From a bacterium (GTDB taxonomy: Bacteria > Bdellovibrionota_C > UBA2361 > SZUA-149 > JAQTWB01), in contig JAQTWB010000003.1 of assembly GCA_028689495.1 (NCBI GenBank), positions 27,126 through 91,125 on the forward strand: a stretch of DNA of 64,000 nt. Reading direction: 5' to 3'. The position numbers were made by a program, and so were the translations under genes. Positions within the stretch are counted from its first letter, which is position 1; every line of letters begins with the position of its first letter. Below the pieces are notes generated by a model, which was given only the letters and a program-made list of their open reading frames with translations, ran no database searches and had not been told where the DNA came from. Positions 27,612 through 36,711 of this stretch are shown here, piece after piece.

Positions 27612-29831
27612 ATGTCCGCTAACGCAATGTCTGCTAACACTCTTAAAGCAGAAGCAGTTGAAGTAACCGAAGAAGTAATCGAATTTGCCAACCTCGGATT
27701 ATCCGAGGATATTTTGAGAGCAATCGCCGATTCCGGTTATACAACACCAACAGAAATTCAGCGCCAGATGATTCCGCATGTTCTCGCCGGCAGAGATGTT
27801 CTCGGCCAGGCACAGACAGGAACCGGCAAAACCGCCGCTTTCGCCCTGCCGCTTCTCGCCCGCCTGTCCGCCGACAAGCGCGAACCGCAGGTATTGGTTC
27901 TCGCGCCAACCCGTGAGCTGGCCTTACAGGTCTCTGAATCTTTCAAACGTTACGCAACTCATATTCCCGGCTTCTCGGTCGCAGCGATCTACGGCGGGCA
28001 GGCATACCCGGCACAGCTTCGCGACCTGAAGCGCGGCGTGCAGGTTGTTGTCGGCACACCTGGCCGGATTATGGACCACATGCGTCGCGGCACACTTTCA
28101 CTCAATTCTCTTGACTACCTCGTTCTCGATGAAGCCGACGAAATGCTGCGCATGGGTTTTGCCGAAGACGTGGAATGGATTGTCGATCAGATACCAGAAA
28201 GCACACACGGCGCTCTTTTCTCGGCAACCATGCCGACCGAAATCCGCCGCGTAGCCCAGAAGTTTCTTGAGTCACCAGTTGAAATTTCTATCGGTGGTAA
28301 AACCAGCGCCGCAACAACTATCCGCCAGCGATTCTGGCAAGTAAGTGGACAACACAAGCTCGATGCCCTGACACGTATTCTCGAAGTTGAAGATACTGCT
28401 GGCGTCCTGATCTTTGTTCGCACCAAGACCGCTACCGCTGAAGTAGCCGACAACCTGCTCTCACGCGGATTTAAGGCGACAGCACTCAACGGCGACATCG
28501 CCCAAAACCAACGGGAAATGACAATCGAATCGCTACGCTCTGGCCGCATCGATATCGTTGTTGCTACCGACGTTGCCGCACGGGGAATCGACGTGGAGCG
28601 TATCAGCCACGTCATTAACTATGACGCGCCATACGACAGTGAATCCTACATTCACCGCATCGGCCGTACTGGTCGTGCCGGTCGCAGTGGAGAAGCGATT
28701 ATCTTCATCGCGCCGAAAGAGGGCTATATCCTGAAACGCATTGAAAAAGTCATGCATAGCCGCATTGAGCCAATGACTTTGCCAACCGTCAAGGAAGTCA
28801 ATCAAAAACGTATCGGTCGATTGAAGGAAAAGATTCAAAAAGAACTTTCTTCCCCAAGATTCCAGAAAATGATGCCGGCATACATGGGCATCGTTCACGA
28901 CCTGGTTCTTGATTCCGAACTGTCACTGGAAGAAGTCGCCGCCGCACTCATCACTTTAAGTGCCGGCAAAACTGACTTCCTGCTCAATGAAGAACGACGT
29001 GCGGAGAGAGAAAGTCGTGAACCACGCCGCGAATACGAAGGCCGTGGCAATTCGCGGGACGGACGTGGCTCATCAAGAGAAGCACGCCCTTATCGCGAAC
29101 GCCGTGACTCTGACTCGCGAGGCGAGAGACGCCCATACCGTGATCGAGGTGAATCAAGTGGTCGAGGAGATCGTTACAGACCAGCTGAAAAAGGCCAATA
29201 CAACAAGCCTCGCGACAACTCGGAACAGCGTGAATTCTCCCAGGCCGCAGCGACAGCACGGGCTGAGCGATTTGGCTCTGAAGAAAAGCGTGAATACACT
29301 CCGCGCAAACCCGCAGAAAGTCGACGAGATTACTCCGCCGGAGAAACTAGGGAAGGCAGCAAAGCACCTCGCAGTGACCGCTTCAACTCTGATGAAAAAC
29401 GCGCTTATGCCCCTCGCGGAGAGCGCTTCAAATCAGAAGAGAAACGTCCTTATGCTCCGCGCAAAACAAGTGACAGTCGACGTGAGTTCTCCGCCGGAGA
29501 TGCTGGAAAGGCACCGCGCAGTGACCGTTTCGGCTCTGATGAAAAGCGTCCATATACCCCTCGCGGAGAACGCTTCAAATCAGACGAAAAACGTCCATAC
29601 GCACCGCGCAAAACAAGTGACAGTCGACGTGACTTTTCTGCTGCAGATGCCGGAAAGGCGCCGCGTGGCAAAAGCCCACAAGGTGAAAAATCAAGCTTTG
29701 CCCCGTGGAAAGACAACAAATCGGCAGGCAAAAAGTTTCATGGCTCTGCTTCAGGTGGGAAAAATCAGGAACGAAAATTTTCTGGACCAAAGAAAAGCTC
29801 ACGTCAAGCCGGCCCAGGACGAAAGCGCTAA
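27612..29831 (+). CDS. deaD: DEAD-box RNA helicase with repetitive basic tail (DeaD/CsdA-like)
   Basis: 739 residues from the ATG at 27612, preferred over a GTG at 27597 because GTGGAG then lies 9 bases upstream. ATP-dependent RNA unwinding, likely ribosome assembly or cold adaptation. Motifs in order: Q-motif region, AQTGTGKT, PTRELALQV, VLDEADEML, FSATMP, VATDVAARGIDV and HRIGRTGRAGR. The core spans about residues 20-390, followed by a helical extension to about 455. The rest is Arg/Ser/Lys/Gly-rich and disordered, with near-copy units such as RSDRFGSDEKRPYTPRGERF and KTSDSRRDFSA repeated several times. The repeats lie in one frame and keep codon reading, so they are genuine. A terminator hairpin follows. 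Confidence 0.93.
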   Translation: MSANAMSANTLKAEAVEVTEEVIEFANLGLSEDILRAIADSGYTTPTEIQRQMIPHVLAGRDVLGQAQTGTGKTAAFALPLLARLSADKREPQVLVLAPTRELALQVSESFKRYATHIPGFSVAAIYGGQAYPAQLRDLKRGVQVVVGTPGRIMDHMRRGTLSLNSLDYLVLDEADEMLRMGFAEDVEWIVDQIPESTHGALFSATMPTEIRRVAQKFLESPVEISIGGKTSAATTIRQRFWQVSGQHKLDALTRILEVEDTAGVLIFVRTKTATAEVADNLLSRGFKATALNGDIAQNQREMTIESLRSGRIDIVVATDVAARGIDVERISHVINYDAPYDSESYIHRIGRTGRAGRSGEAIIFIAPKEGYILKRIEKVMHSRIEPMTLPTVKEVNQKRIGRLKEKIQKELSSPRFQKMMPAYMGIVHDLVLDSELSLEEVAAALITLSAGKTDFLLNEERRAERESREPRREYEGRGNSRDGRGSSREARPYRERRDSDSRGERRPYRDRGESSGRGDRYRPAEKGQYNKPRDNSEQREFSQAAATARAERFGSEEKREYTPRKPAESRRDYSAGETREGSKAPRSDRFNSDEKRAYAPRGERFKSEEKRPYAPRKTSDSRREFSAGDAGKAPRSDRFGSDEKRPYTPRGERFKSDEKRPYAPRKTSDSRRDFSAADAGKAPRGKSPQGEKSSFAPWKDNKSAGKKFHGSASGGKNQERKFSGPKKSSRQAGPGRKR

Positions 29832-29851
29832 TTAAACGGGTGACAACACCC

Positions 29852-29896
29852 GGGAGTATCGGTAAGAGTGTTTACATTACCTTCTCCGATACTCCC
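29852..29896 (+). terminator. Hairpin after the DEAD-box gene
   Basis: A perfect 11-bp stem (GGGAGTATCGG and complement) with a 23-base loop starts 20 bases after the stop. No long T-run follows, so termination may be partial. Confidence 0.55.
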
Positions 29897-29937
29897 CGCC
29901 TGACAAATCTCCGTTATGTGTAGAAATAACGTTGTTC

Positions 29938-29997
29938 CTGCCCATTGAGGAAACTCACTGGGCAGAAGCACTGCTTGTTTTTTTAACGGAGGTTTTT
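29938..29997 (+). promoter_or_regulatory. GNRA-capped leader hairpin with T-run before the Shine-Dalgarno sequence
   Basis: Arms CTGCCCA and TGGGCAG, a single T/C mismatch, then TGAG/CTCA closed by a GAAA tetraloop (29938-29965). A run of seven T (29978-29984) follows, then GGAGG and the ATG at 29998. Similar in plan to the leader at 776-821. Confidence 0.45.
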
Positions 29998-31137
29998 ATG
30001 AACACAACATTCAATCGCAATCCATACACAAACCCGCTGGTCGTCGGACTGGCGACTTTGGCAAATTTGCTTTCTGAAGCCAAACTCAGTCAGCAATCAA
30101 TCGTCCTCATTCATAAACATGTAGACAAGGCCAGTCAGGTCAATAGTCGTGGGTTCCACCTCAACTTGATTCACGCCACGGAGCTGGCCACCCCCAGCGC
30201 AGGCCCGACTCTGTTACAATTCCTGTCTTACTTGTTCCCCGCTCCATACAGCGTCGGAAGTATTAAGCAGCGTCTCCAGGAAGAAACGGCCGATGTCGTG
30301 ATGACACTAATTGAGGAGCACCTCAAGGATGAGAACTCGGCCAATGAAGAAAAAGGCCATATCGTCAATCTATTGACCCTGCTTCCATTGTTTTCTCATG
30401 GATTAAGTTGTCAACGCCTGACACTCATCGCCGAGAAGGCGCAAACATCCACACCGGGATTACTCGCAGCTCTGCTTCTCGGAATTAACAATTCCATTCG
30501 CGAAGTCCGTGCTCACACAAGTGACAGACTGCCGAAAAGCAGAACTGAAGAAGCAGAAAAAATGCTGGAAATCAGCGAACGACTACTTAACCATCAAAGC
30601 TTTGCGGTTGCTCTCGCGGCAACCAAGCTACTTGGCACTTTGGGGGTTCCGGTAAAAACGCTGAAAGTAAAGCTGCGCGAGCAAGCACTATCTTTTACCC
30701 ATGCCGGAGCCTGGTCGGACGATCGTCAGATGGAGCTGGCAATTGCCAGTCTGGAGAGCTACCGTCGTATCTGGTCTGATGACATTGAATTCATGGAGAC
30801 AGTCTTCTCGACAGTTCCCTTTGCCAACGATCTCTGGCGCGAACAGGCTGGATATTTCCTTGGGGGGCTTCCCGCAGAGCATCCGTTACAACTGGATTTG
30901 TTAAATTCATTTCGCGAACTGCCAAACCAGCAGCTGATTGCAATTGTTGCCGCTCATTGCTGGTTGCGTTACCCAAATGGTTCAGAAAACAGAATCGCCG
31001 CTCTGGAATTTGGCGTAAAACATGGAAATCGCGAACTTGCGAATTACTCAACTGCCGCTCTTTGTTGTAGCGCATTGCAAAAATCGCAAGAAGCAACCGA
31101 TGCCTTGATCGACCTCGCCGAGGATGGACATAGTTAA
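29998..31137 (+). CDS. Helical-repeat-like protein of unknown function
   Basis: 379 residues from the ATG at 29998, which has GGAGG 5 bases upstream; an earlier in-frame start would cross the leader hairpin. The sequence is rich in Leu and Ala with short amphipathic helices throughout (SNLLSEAKL-like, AAHCWLRYP, ALEFGVKHGN), resembling HEAT/ARM-type repeats, so a protein-interaction scaffold is plausible. There is no signal peptide, membrane segment or catalytic motif. The gene is monocistronic between two hairpins. I do not recognise the family; the fold is inference. Confidence 0.7.
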   Translation: MNTTFNRNPYTNPLVVGLATLANLLSEAKLSQQSIVLIHKHVDKASQVNSRGFHLNLIHATELATPSAGPTLLQFLSYLFPAPYSVGSIKQRLQEETADVVMTLIEEHLKDENSANEEKGHIVNLLTLLPLFSHGLSCQRLTLIAEKAQTSTPGLLAALLLGINNSIREVRAHTSDRLPKSRTEEAEKMLEISERLLNHQSFAVALAATKLLGTLGVPVKTLKVKLREQALSFTHAGAWSDDRQMELAIASLESYRRIWSDDIEFMETVFSTVPFANDLWREQAGYFLGGLPAEHPLQLDLLNSFRELPNQQLIAIVAAHCWLRYPNGSENRIAALEFGVKHGNRELANYSTAALCCSALQKSQEATDALIDLAEDGHS

Positions 31138-31149
31138 GGTGCTTGATAA

Positions 31150-31213
31150 GGCAAACGAACAAGGGAGGAGGAGAGTATCCAAAATCCCTGTTCGTTGCCA
31201 ATTACGGTTTTTT
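31150..31213 (+). terminator. Terminator after the helical-repeat-like gene
   Basis: GGCAAACGAACAAGGGA pairs, with two bulged A, to TCCCTGTTCGTTGCC, loop 18 bases; six T occur 8 bases after the stem (31208-31213). Confidence 0.65.
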
Positions 31214-31248
31214 GCAGTGCTTCAGCTTGTCGGGTTAGCTGTCATAAC

Positions 31249-31284
31249 GGCATCTCAGCGGGCATCTCAGCGGGCATCTCAGCG
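31249..31284. repeat. Three tandem 12-bp units at the end of the giant secreted gene
   Basis: GGCATCTCAGCG occurs three times without interruption. The last unit contains the stop codon (31279-31281, minus strand) of the giant gene. Likely replication slippage. Confidence 0.85.
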
Positions 31285-34200
31285 CAGCCCGACAACGCTC
31301 TGAAAATCTACCACTTCTCCGCTCTCCCGGCTCCGCACAACGCTCGCCGATAAAACACCGGATAATGTCGATTCCAGCGTAAAGCTTCCGTAACTGTGAC
31401 CAGTATCACCTCCGGTCGGAATCAGCACATCACGCCGCCCACGCGCCGGAATGAAAACATGTTCCACCTTTCCGCCGCCAAAATCTATCAAGGCATTTTG
31501 GTTCATCGCCGAATTGTTCGTCACCCGTAACCAGTTATACATATCGAGATAAGTATTGAACGTGCCGGAAAAAACCCTGCCAAAACTTTCCCGAGCGGTG
31601 AGGTAATACGCCGTGGCAATGCCACCCGAATCATCGTCAAGATAACTCGCCGCACCGGCAATTACTTTGCCGGCCGGTGTAATTCTAACCGAGCCATAAC
31701 TTCCCGCCGGCAGAACATCAATAGGAATAAAATGCTGCTGAGCGTAAGGTGACAAATGCGCTACCTCTGTTTTCAACAAATCACCATTCATGTCATACCA
31801 GGTTAGCTGAACATCGTTATCCGTATTGCTGGCATTTGCCAGCTCCAACACATTCAATCCTTCACCGCCAGCGGACAGCATGGTTACCGCCTCAGTGCCC
31901 TGAGTTGTTGGACTGGCAAAAGCAAAATTGTCGCCATATCGCGACAGTGTTGCAATGTAGGGAACCGAGTTGTCCTCCGGTGTGATACTGATTAATCCGA
32001 CGCCGCCGGCAGCGGAAAACTCATGCCCAGCCTGAATGTCCCGTTTGCCGAACGGTGGGATACGGAGCGTGGCGGTGGTGATGCTGTCGCCAGTTTGCTC
32101 GCGCCAGGTAATTACGAAATTACGGCTTACGCTGCCGAGGTTAGCGACAGATAGCCAGTTAAAGGTTGCGGTAGAAATTGTCGTTACTGGGATGTCGAGC
32201 TCCAGCTCGGGGCCGAAAATTGCAGCAGAGCTGGAGCTCTGCTGCCCCAGGTGCGTATTCCACACACCTGTCGTCTCGCCACTCATCCCCGGCATCAGCT
32301 CCAGCGAATAAACGAAATCATAGTCGTCGCCCCAGGTGTCACCGGCCAAACGGTAATAAGTCATTCGCCCGTCGACTTCAGCGCTACCTGCGTCAACTGT
32401 GACAAGTCCGTACGAATCCACCGAAAACCCCGGCAGGTCGTTGATAATCACATCGCGCTGATTACCAGCCGAGATGCGAAGTTGTTTTGTGGCAACAACA
32501 ACACCGTCGATATCATGCAGCGTAACATTAACCACAACTTCACTCGCACCCGGATTTATCAACTCCAGCACATTGACCATATCGAGAAAGCCGTTCCAGT
32601 AAGTATAAAGTGGTGACGGTAAACGAGGATCTGTAATTTCCAGTATCGGCACAACAGTTATACCCGGCATAACATTTACCGTTCCACCTGTAAGCTGCAC
32701 TCCCCCCTTCTCGACTGCGATCGTACCGACCCCCGGAGAAAGTCCGCCAAAACTGTAACTGCCGTTACCGCCCGTCACGGCGATAAATGTCCCAGCAGTT
32801 GTCACCAGAGTCACTGTAGCACCCGCAACCGGTGTGCCATTCTGCTCAACCACACCGGCGATAATCCCCAAATCGAGCGAAGCGCCGAAATCAGCCGTAA
32901 CATCAGCTGTCATCGTTCCGGTCGCAGATACCGGTGTAAAACTGTAACTGCTCAATGTCGGAGTCACTGTATAACCCACGCCCCAGGGAATGCCGGATAT
33001 CGTGTAGTTTCCGCCAACATCAGTTGTCGCACTGCCGTGGATACCGGCATCGAGCACGACATTGGCAAGCCCACTACCAGAGTTATCGACATGACCTGAA
33101 ATACTATGGGTGAAGTCGAAATAATCGACATATACGTCATAAGGAGCACCGGCTCCGTTCGTCCAGAAGTAAGGAACCCGCCCCCACTGTTCAGTCATAC
33201 TGACGTTCAAGCCGACATTTGTGCCTGCGCTGTAAAGCGTATCAGCCGCCACCTGCCAATCGACGTTTGTATACGGGGAAATACCCGTTTTGTTTTTTAT
33301 TTCGTTGTTGCTCAGCCAAACGGCGTTTAACTCCTCCGTCGCCGTGATAGATATCCCAAGGCTGTTGATAGAGTTTCCACTGTCTAGTGTTACTGAAGTT
33401 TGCCATGCTGTAGTGTTATCGTCATAACGGCGGTAGATGAGATCATCGGCGGCGGCGTTGTAAAGCAGATGCAGGTCACCAGCAGAATCAATGGCAGGTG
33501 ACAACTGTGAACTGACACCAAAATCTGCCGACACAGTTGGCGAATACCAGGCGAAATAACTAAGTGAATCTGCTCGATCCCCTGAAAAACTGAAATTTCC
33601 TCCTGCATAAACAGAGGTGTTACTGAGAGCGAGGCTTTCTACATAATTGTTAAGACCGGAGCCCAATGACTGCCAGGAACTTCCATCCCAACGGGCGATA
33701 TAATCCGCCGCAGTATTGCCCCCGGCGTCTGTAAACCACCCACCGACATAGATGTCACTACCGCTAGTCGCGATGCTATACACTGTGCTGTTAACACCCG
33801 AACCAAGTGCCTGCCAGCTACTTCCATCCCAACGGGCGACATAATCCGCCGCAGTATTGCCCCCGGCGTCTGTGAAGCCTCCGCCAACATAAATATCGGT
33901 GCCCTCAATTGCGATATTATAAGCTACACCATTTAATCCCGAACCAAGTGCCTGCCAGTTACTACCATCCCAACGAGCGATTCTATCAGCTGCCGCGTTA
34001 CCACCAGCATCAGTAAAAACACCACCAATGAGCACATCAGAACCAACGACAGCAATTGACCACACCCAGTTATTAATTCCCGCTCCAACAGAACTCCAAG
34101 CGCTGCCATCCCAGCGAGCGATATAATCAGCTGAAGGATCACCACCGGCATTAATAAACGATCCTCCTACATAGACAAGACCACTATCGGTCAGCAGGAC

Positions 34201-36270
34201 ACGTACAAAACTATTCAACCCCGAGCTGAGCGACTGCCAGCTACTTCCATCCCAGCGGGCGACATAGTCCGCCGCCGCATCTCCACCAGCATCGGTAAAA
34301 TCTCCCCCCACATATACATCGTTACCTGCGACCGAAATCGCGTAAACATCGGCATTTAACCCCACTCCCAACGCCTGCCAACTGTTTCCATCCCAGCGAG
34401 CGATATAGTCAGCATCAACATTCCCACCGGCGTCGGTAAAGCTACCGCCAACATAAACACTACTGCCGGCGACAGCGATCTCACGGACCTGCCCGTTTAA
34501 TCCGACCCCAATCGCATTCCAGCCAACTCCATCCCACCGAGCCATCAGATCGGCTGAGAAATCGCTCCCCGCATCGACAAAAATTCCACCCGCATAGACC
34601 TCCCCGCCACCAATAACAATTGACCTGACCTGAGAATTCAAACCAGCTCCAAGCGACTGCCAGGAACCTCCATCCCAACGAGCTATTCCATCTGCGCTCG
34701 GATTTCCACCGGCATCGGCAAATGAGCCTCCGGCATAGATGTCAGGACCAGAAACAACAATCGATCGAACCTGACCGTTGGCGCCCGTGCCCAATGCATT
34801 CCAGCTGCCGCCATCCCAGCGAGCAATATAATCTGCCGCGGCATTCCCTCCGGCATTGGTAAATATGCCGCCGACATAAACATCACTGCCAGAAACAGCC
34901 ACTGCGAATGCTGTGGCGCCAAGACCAGTCCCCAAGGCCTGCCACGTCGCTCCATCCCAATGAGCAACATAATCCGCCGCGGCGTTTCCTCCTCCATCGG
35001 TAAAGTTGCCTCCCACATAAACGTCACTGCCGGAGACAGCGATGGCATAAACCCAGCCGGTCAAACCGACACCGAACGCATTCCAGTTACTACCATCCCA
35101 ACGAGCGATTTTACTGGTAGACGCGACCCCACCAGCATCATTAAAAAAACCTCCTGCATAAACGTCACTACCGGAGACAACAATTGCATACACCGTGCTG
35201 TCCGTACCTGCGCCGAGTGCGTTCCAGGAGCTACCATCCCAGCGGGCGATACGGTCCGCCCCGTTATTGCCACCCGCGTTGATAAACCACCCACCAACAT
35301 AAACATCGCTACCGGAGATTGCGATAGTCTGTACGGTATTGCTCAGACCATCGCCCAAAGCATGCCAGGAAAAACCATCGTAGCGGTATATGCCTCCTGT
35401 AAACGAACCACCGACATAAATTCCATCCAGGCCGAGAGCAACAGCATTGACACTTGCACTCAGCCCCGTGGAAACAGGGCTGGTCTCCATACCGAACCAG
35501 CTCATATCGCCACCGGTATTACGAGCTTGCCAACTGCTGCCATCAAACTCCCAGGCATCTAAGCTATTTGAGCTCTGGCCGGAGAGCAGATACATTTGGT
35601 CTGCACCCTTGGTAATCAATGAAACAGTAGTGCGATTGTGATCCGGTTTCCCCAAAGAGATTGTCGCATCAAATTGGCTCAAGTCGCCGGTAACGATATT
35701 CGTCGAACGAGCAAGAGCCACGACTTTGTCATCCGGTCCCTGCTTGCTCTCCGGCAGGTATTTGTCCCACACTGCCGTAACCCAAAGCCGGTTATTGCCA
35801 TCAAGAGCGATACTCGGTGCACTGTAAACATCGTCGGCTGCCGTGCCATTGAGCGCAGTAACTTCAGCATCAAAAGCGATACTGCTACTCCCGACAACTC
35901 CTCGCCTTAGCACTATGTCGTAGGTATTTGCTGCCGCCGCGACGACAATATACGGCACGCCGGAAATTGTTTTGTAGCTGATAGCAAAATCTGAGGTGTT
36001 GTAACTCAACGTCCCGGCGCTCTGCCAGGCACCACTCTCAAGACTATCCGTATAGGCGAACTCAATTGCACTGCCGTTATAGTAGGCAACCCAGTGCCTG
36101 TGATTAACATCGTCAAAGAAGGTTTTTCGATTGCCGCCGGCACCGGCATCTGTCGCCGTGGCGGAAGTAGATGTACCCACCACTGCCGGAGCAGCAGAAA
36201 GTAGTGCCGGTAGGCCAATCAGCAACAACGCCGTCATTGCGTAAGTAACTTGTTGTAATCGTTGGCGCAT
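31279..36270 (-). CDS. Giant secreted beta-propeller repeat protein
   Basis: 1663 residues from the ATG at 36270 (AGGAA 6 bases before); a longer frame adds 12 residues without a ribosome-binding site. A signal peptide covers about residues 1-27 (ALLLIGLPALLSAAPAV). Residues of about 300-900 hold twelve consecutive 47-residue units (consensus pieces GSDVYVGGxFTDAGGN, ADYIARWDGSSWQALG), preceded and followed by degenerate units, probably forming propeller blades. After about residue 1050 come two carboxypeptidase-regulatory-like/Ig-like domains (ISGHVDNSGSGLANVVLD; IAGVVEQNGTPVAGATV). The C-terminal third has all-beta repeats around N(V/W)LEL-N-type segments. An in-frame palindromic repeat sits at 32196-32245. 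Likely a surface or extracellular binding protein; no catalytic motif, no sorting signal recognised. Confidence 0.85.
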   Translation of the reverse strand: MRQRLQQVTYAMTALLLIGLPALLSAAPAVVGTSTSATATDAGAGGNRKTFFDDVNHRHWVAYYNGSAIEFAYTDSLESGAWQSAGTLSYNTSDFAISYKTISGVPYIVVAAAANTYDIVLRRGVVGSSSIAFDAEVTALNGTAADDVYSAPSIALDGNNRLWVTAVWDKYLPESKQGPDDKVVALARSTNIVTGDLSQFDATISLGKPDHNRTTVSLITKGADQMYLLSGQSSNSLDAWEFDGSSWQARNTGGDMSWFGMETSPVSTGLSASVNAVALGLDGIYVGGSFTGGIYRYDGFSWHALGDGLSNTVQTIAISGSDVYVGGWFINAGGNNGADRIARWDGSSWNALGAGTDSTVYAIVVSGSDVYAGGFFNDAGGVASTSKIARWDGSNWNAFGVGLTGWVYAIAVSGSDVYVGGNFTDGGGNAAADYVAHWDGATWQALGTGLGATAFAVAVSGSDVYVGGIFTNAGGNAAADYIARWDGGSWNALGTGANGQVRSIVVSGPDIYAGGSFADAGGNPSADGIARWDGGSWQSLGAGLNSQVRSIVIGGGEVYAGGIFVDAGSDFSADLMARWDGVGWNAIGVGLNGQVREIAVAGSSVYVGGSFTDAGGNVDADYIARWDGNSWQALGVGLNADVYAISVAGNDVYVGGDFTDAGGDAAADYVARWDGSSWQSLSSGLNSFVRVLLTDSGLVYVGGSFINAGGDPSADYIARWDGSAWSSVGAGINNWVWSIAVVGSDVLIGGVFTDAGGNAAADRIARWDGSNWQALGSGLNGVAYNIAIEGTDIYVGGGFTDAGGNTAADYVARWDGSSWQALGSGVNSTVYSIATSGSDIYVGGWFTDAGGNTAADYIARWDGSSWQSLGSGLNNYVESLALSNTSVYAGGNFSFSGDRADSLSYFAWYSPTVSADFGVSSQLSPAIDSAGDLHLLYNAAADDLIYRRYDDNTTAWQTSVTLDSGNSINSLGISITATEELNAVWLSNNEIKNKTGISPYTNVDWQVAADTLYSAGTNVGLNVSMTEQWGRVPYFWTNGAGAPYDVYVDYFDFTHSISGHVDNSGSGLANVVLDAGIHGSATTDVGGNYTISGIPWGVGYTVTPTLSSYSFTPVSATGTMTADVTADFGASLDLGIIAGVVEQNGTPVAGATVTLVTTAGTFIAVTGGNGSYSFGGLSPGVGTIAVEKGGVQLTGGTVNVMPGITVVPILEITDPRLPSPLYTYWNGFLDMVNVLELINPGASEVVVNVTLHDIDGVVVATKQLRISAGNQRDVIINDLPGFSVDSYGLVTVDAGSAEVDGRMTYYRLAGDTWGDDYDFVYSLELMPGMSGETTGVWNTHLGQQSSSSAAIFGPELELDIPVTTISTATFNWLSVANLGSVSRNFVITWREQTGDSITTATLRIPPFGKRDIQAGHEFSAAGGVGLISITPEDNSVPYIATLSRYGDNFAFASPTTQGTEAVTMLSAGGEGLNVLELANASNTDNDVQLTWYDMNGDLLKTEVAHLSPYAQQHFIPIDVLPAGSYGSVRITPAGKVIAGAASYLDDDSGGIATAYYLTARESFGRVFSGTFNTYLDMYNWLRVTNNSAMNQNALIDFGGGKVEHVFIPARGRRDVLIPTGGDTGHSYGSFTLESTLSGVLSASVVRSRESGEVVDFQSVVGLR
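32196..32245. repeat. Palindromic TGGA-apex repeat inside a coding sequence
   Basis: CGAGC-TCCA-GCTCG (32196-32209) is followed by a perfect 10-bp stem GCAGCAGAGC with TGGA loop (32222-32245). It keeps the reading frame and encodes a low-complexity piece (QQSSSSAAIFGPELELD). The blocks match the intergenic repeat at 10092-10158. Confidence 0.6.
33646..35337 (-). repeat. Twelve tandem 141-bp coding repeats
   Basis: From 35337 to 33646 the frame divides exactly into twelve units of 141 bp (1692 bp) with no length change. Each encodes a 47-residue unit with invariant Gly-Gly after YV/YA and ARWDG near position 31. DNA divergence among units is considerable, so the array is old rather than freshly amplified; the last units before 33646 are the most alike. 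Confidence 0.92.
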
Positions 36271-36622
36271 TGTTAATTCCTCGCGTTTATCTTCAACAGA
36301 AGTCATCGGCCGAAGAATGAAGAAACATTAGAAAAGACTGAAAGGGCAAACATCACTCCTACAAACAGGGAACAGCCGAACTTGCCGTCATTGGGGCTCG
36401 GCACCCCCAGATACGCTTTTTCTTGGCTTAGCCCGGATGTTGCAAAAACATCGCGCTCTAGTGTAGGTATGCTTGGCACCACAGTGCTATTCCCCGTTCT
36501 TCCTAGTCGGTTAATATGTGTAATGTTTGTCAACCTGCCTTATGGAGAGTTTTCGCTCCAGAGGGCAGTAGATGGAATATTTGACGAGGTTTTTATACGC
36601 TCCGGGGTTTTTAAAACCTGGG
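36271..36622. other. Divergent intergenic region
   Basis: Upstream of the giant secreted gene (minus) and of the 36712 gene (plus). It contains a strong imperfect 13-bp hairpin (36535-36568, arms CTGCC...GGAG) and a half copy of the CCGGATGTTGCA palindrome (36428-36444). A TTGACA on the minus strand (36528-36533) lacks a well-spaced -10 partner. Confidence 0.45.
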
Positions 36623-36711
36623 GTTAAACAAAGTTGACTGAAGCAAAAGCCGAGGCCTTTGTTTCCGCCAACTTTGTTTAACTAAAGCCACTCAAGTGGC
36701 AGGAGCAGGAG
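36623..36711 (+). promoter_or_regulatory. Two-hairpin leader before the unknown acidic protein
   Basis: A perfect 14-bp stem (GTTAAACAAAGTTG at 36623-36636 with 36669-36682) encloses a smaller stem. After 4 bases follows GCCAC-loop-GTGGC (36687-36700, 4-base loop), then AGGAG at once and the ATG at 36712. Order, spacer length and the second hairpin are the same as at 2530-2596. Confidence 0.5.

Noticed and set aside
28960..29835. Alternative plus-strand frame of 291 codons inside the helicase tail
   Set aside because: It is the shadow of the repetitive basic tail in another frame, with no start signal or family content.
33646..35337. Regular repeats as a CRISPR-like array
   Set aside because: The 141-bp units are contiguous coding repeats with no spacers and no cas genes nearby.
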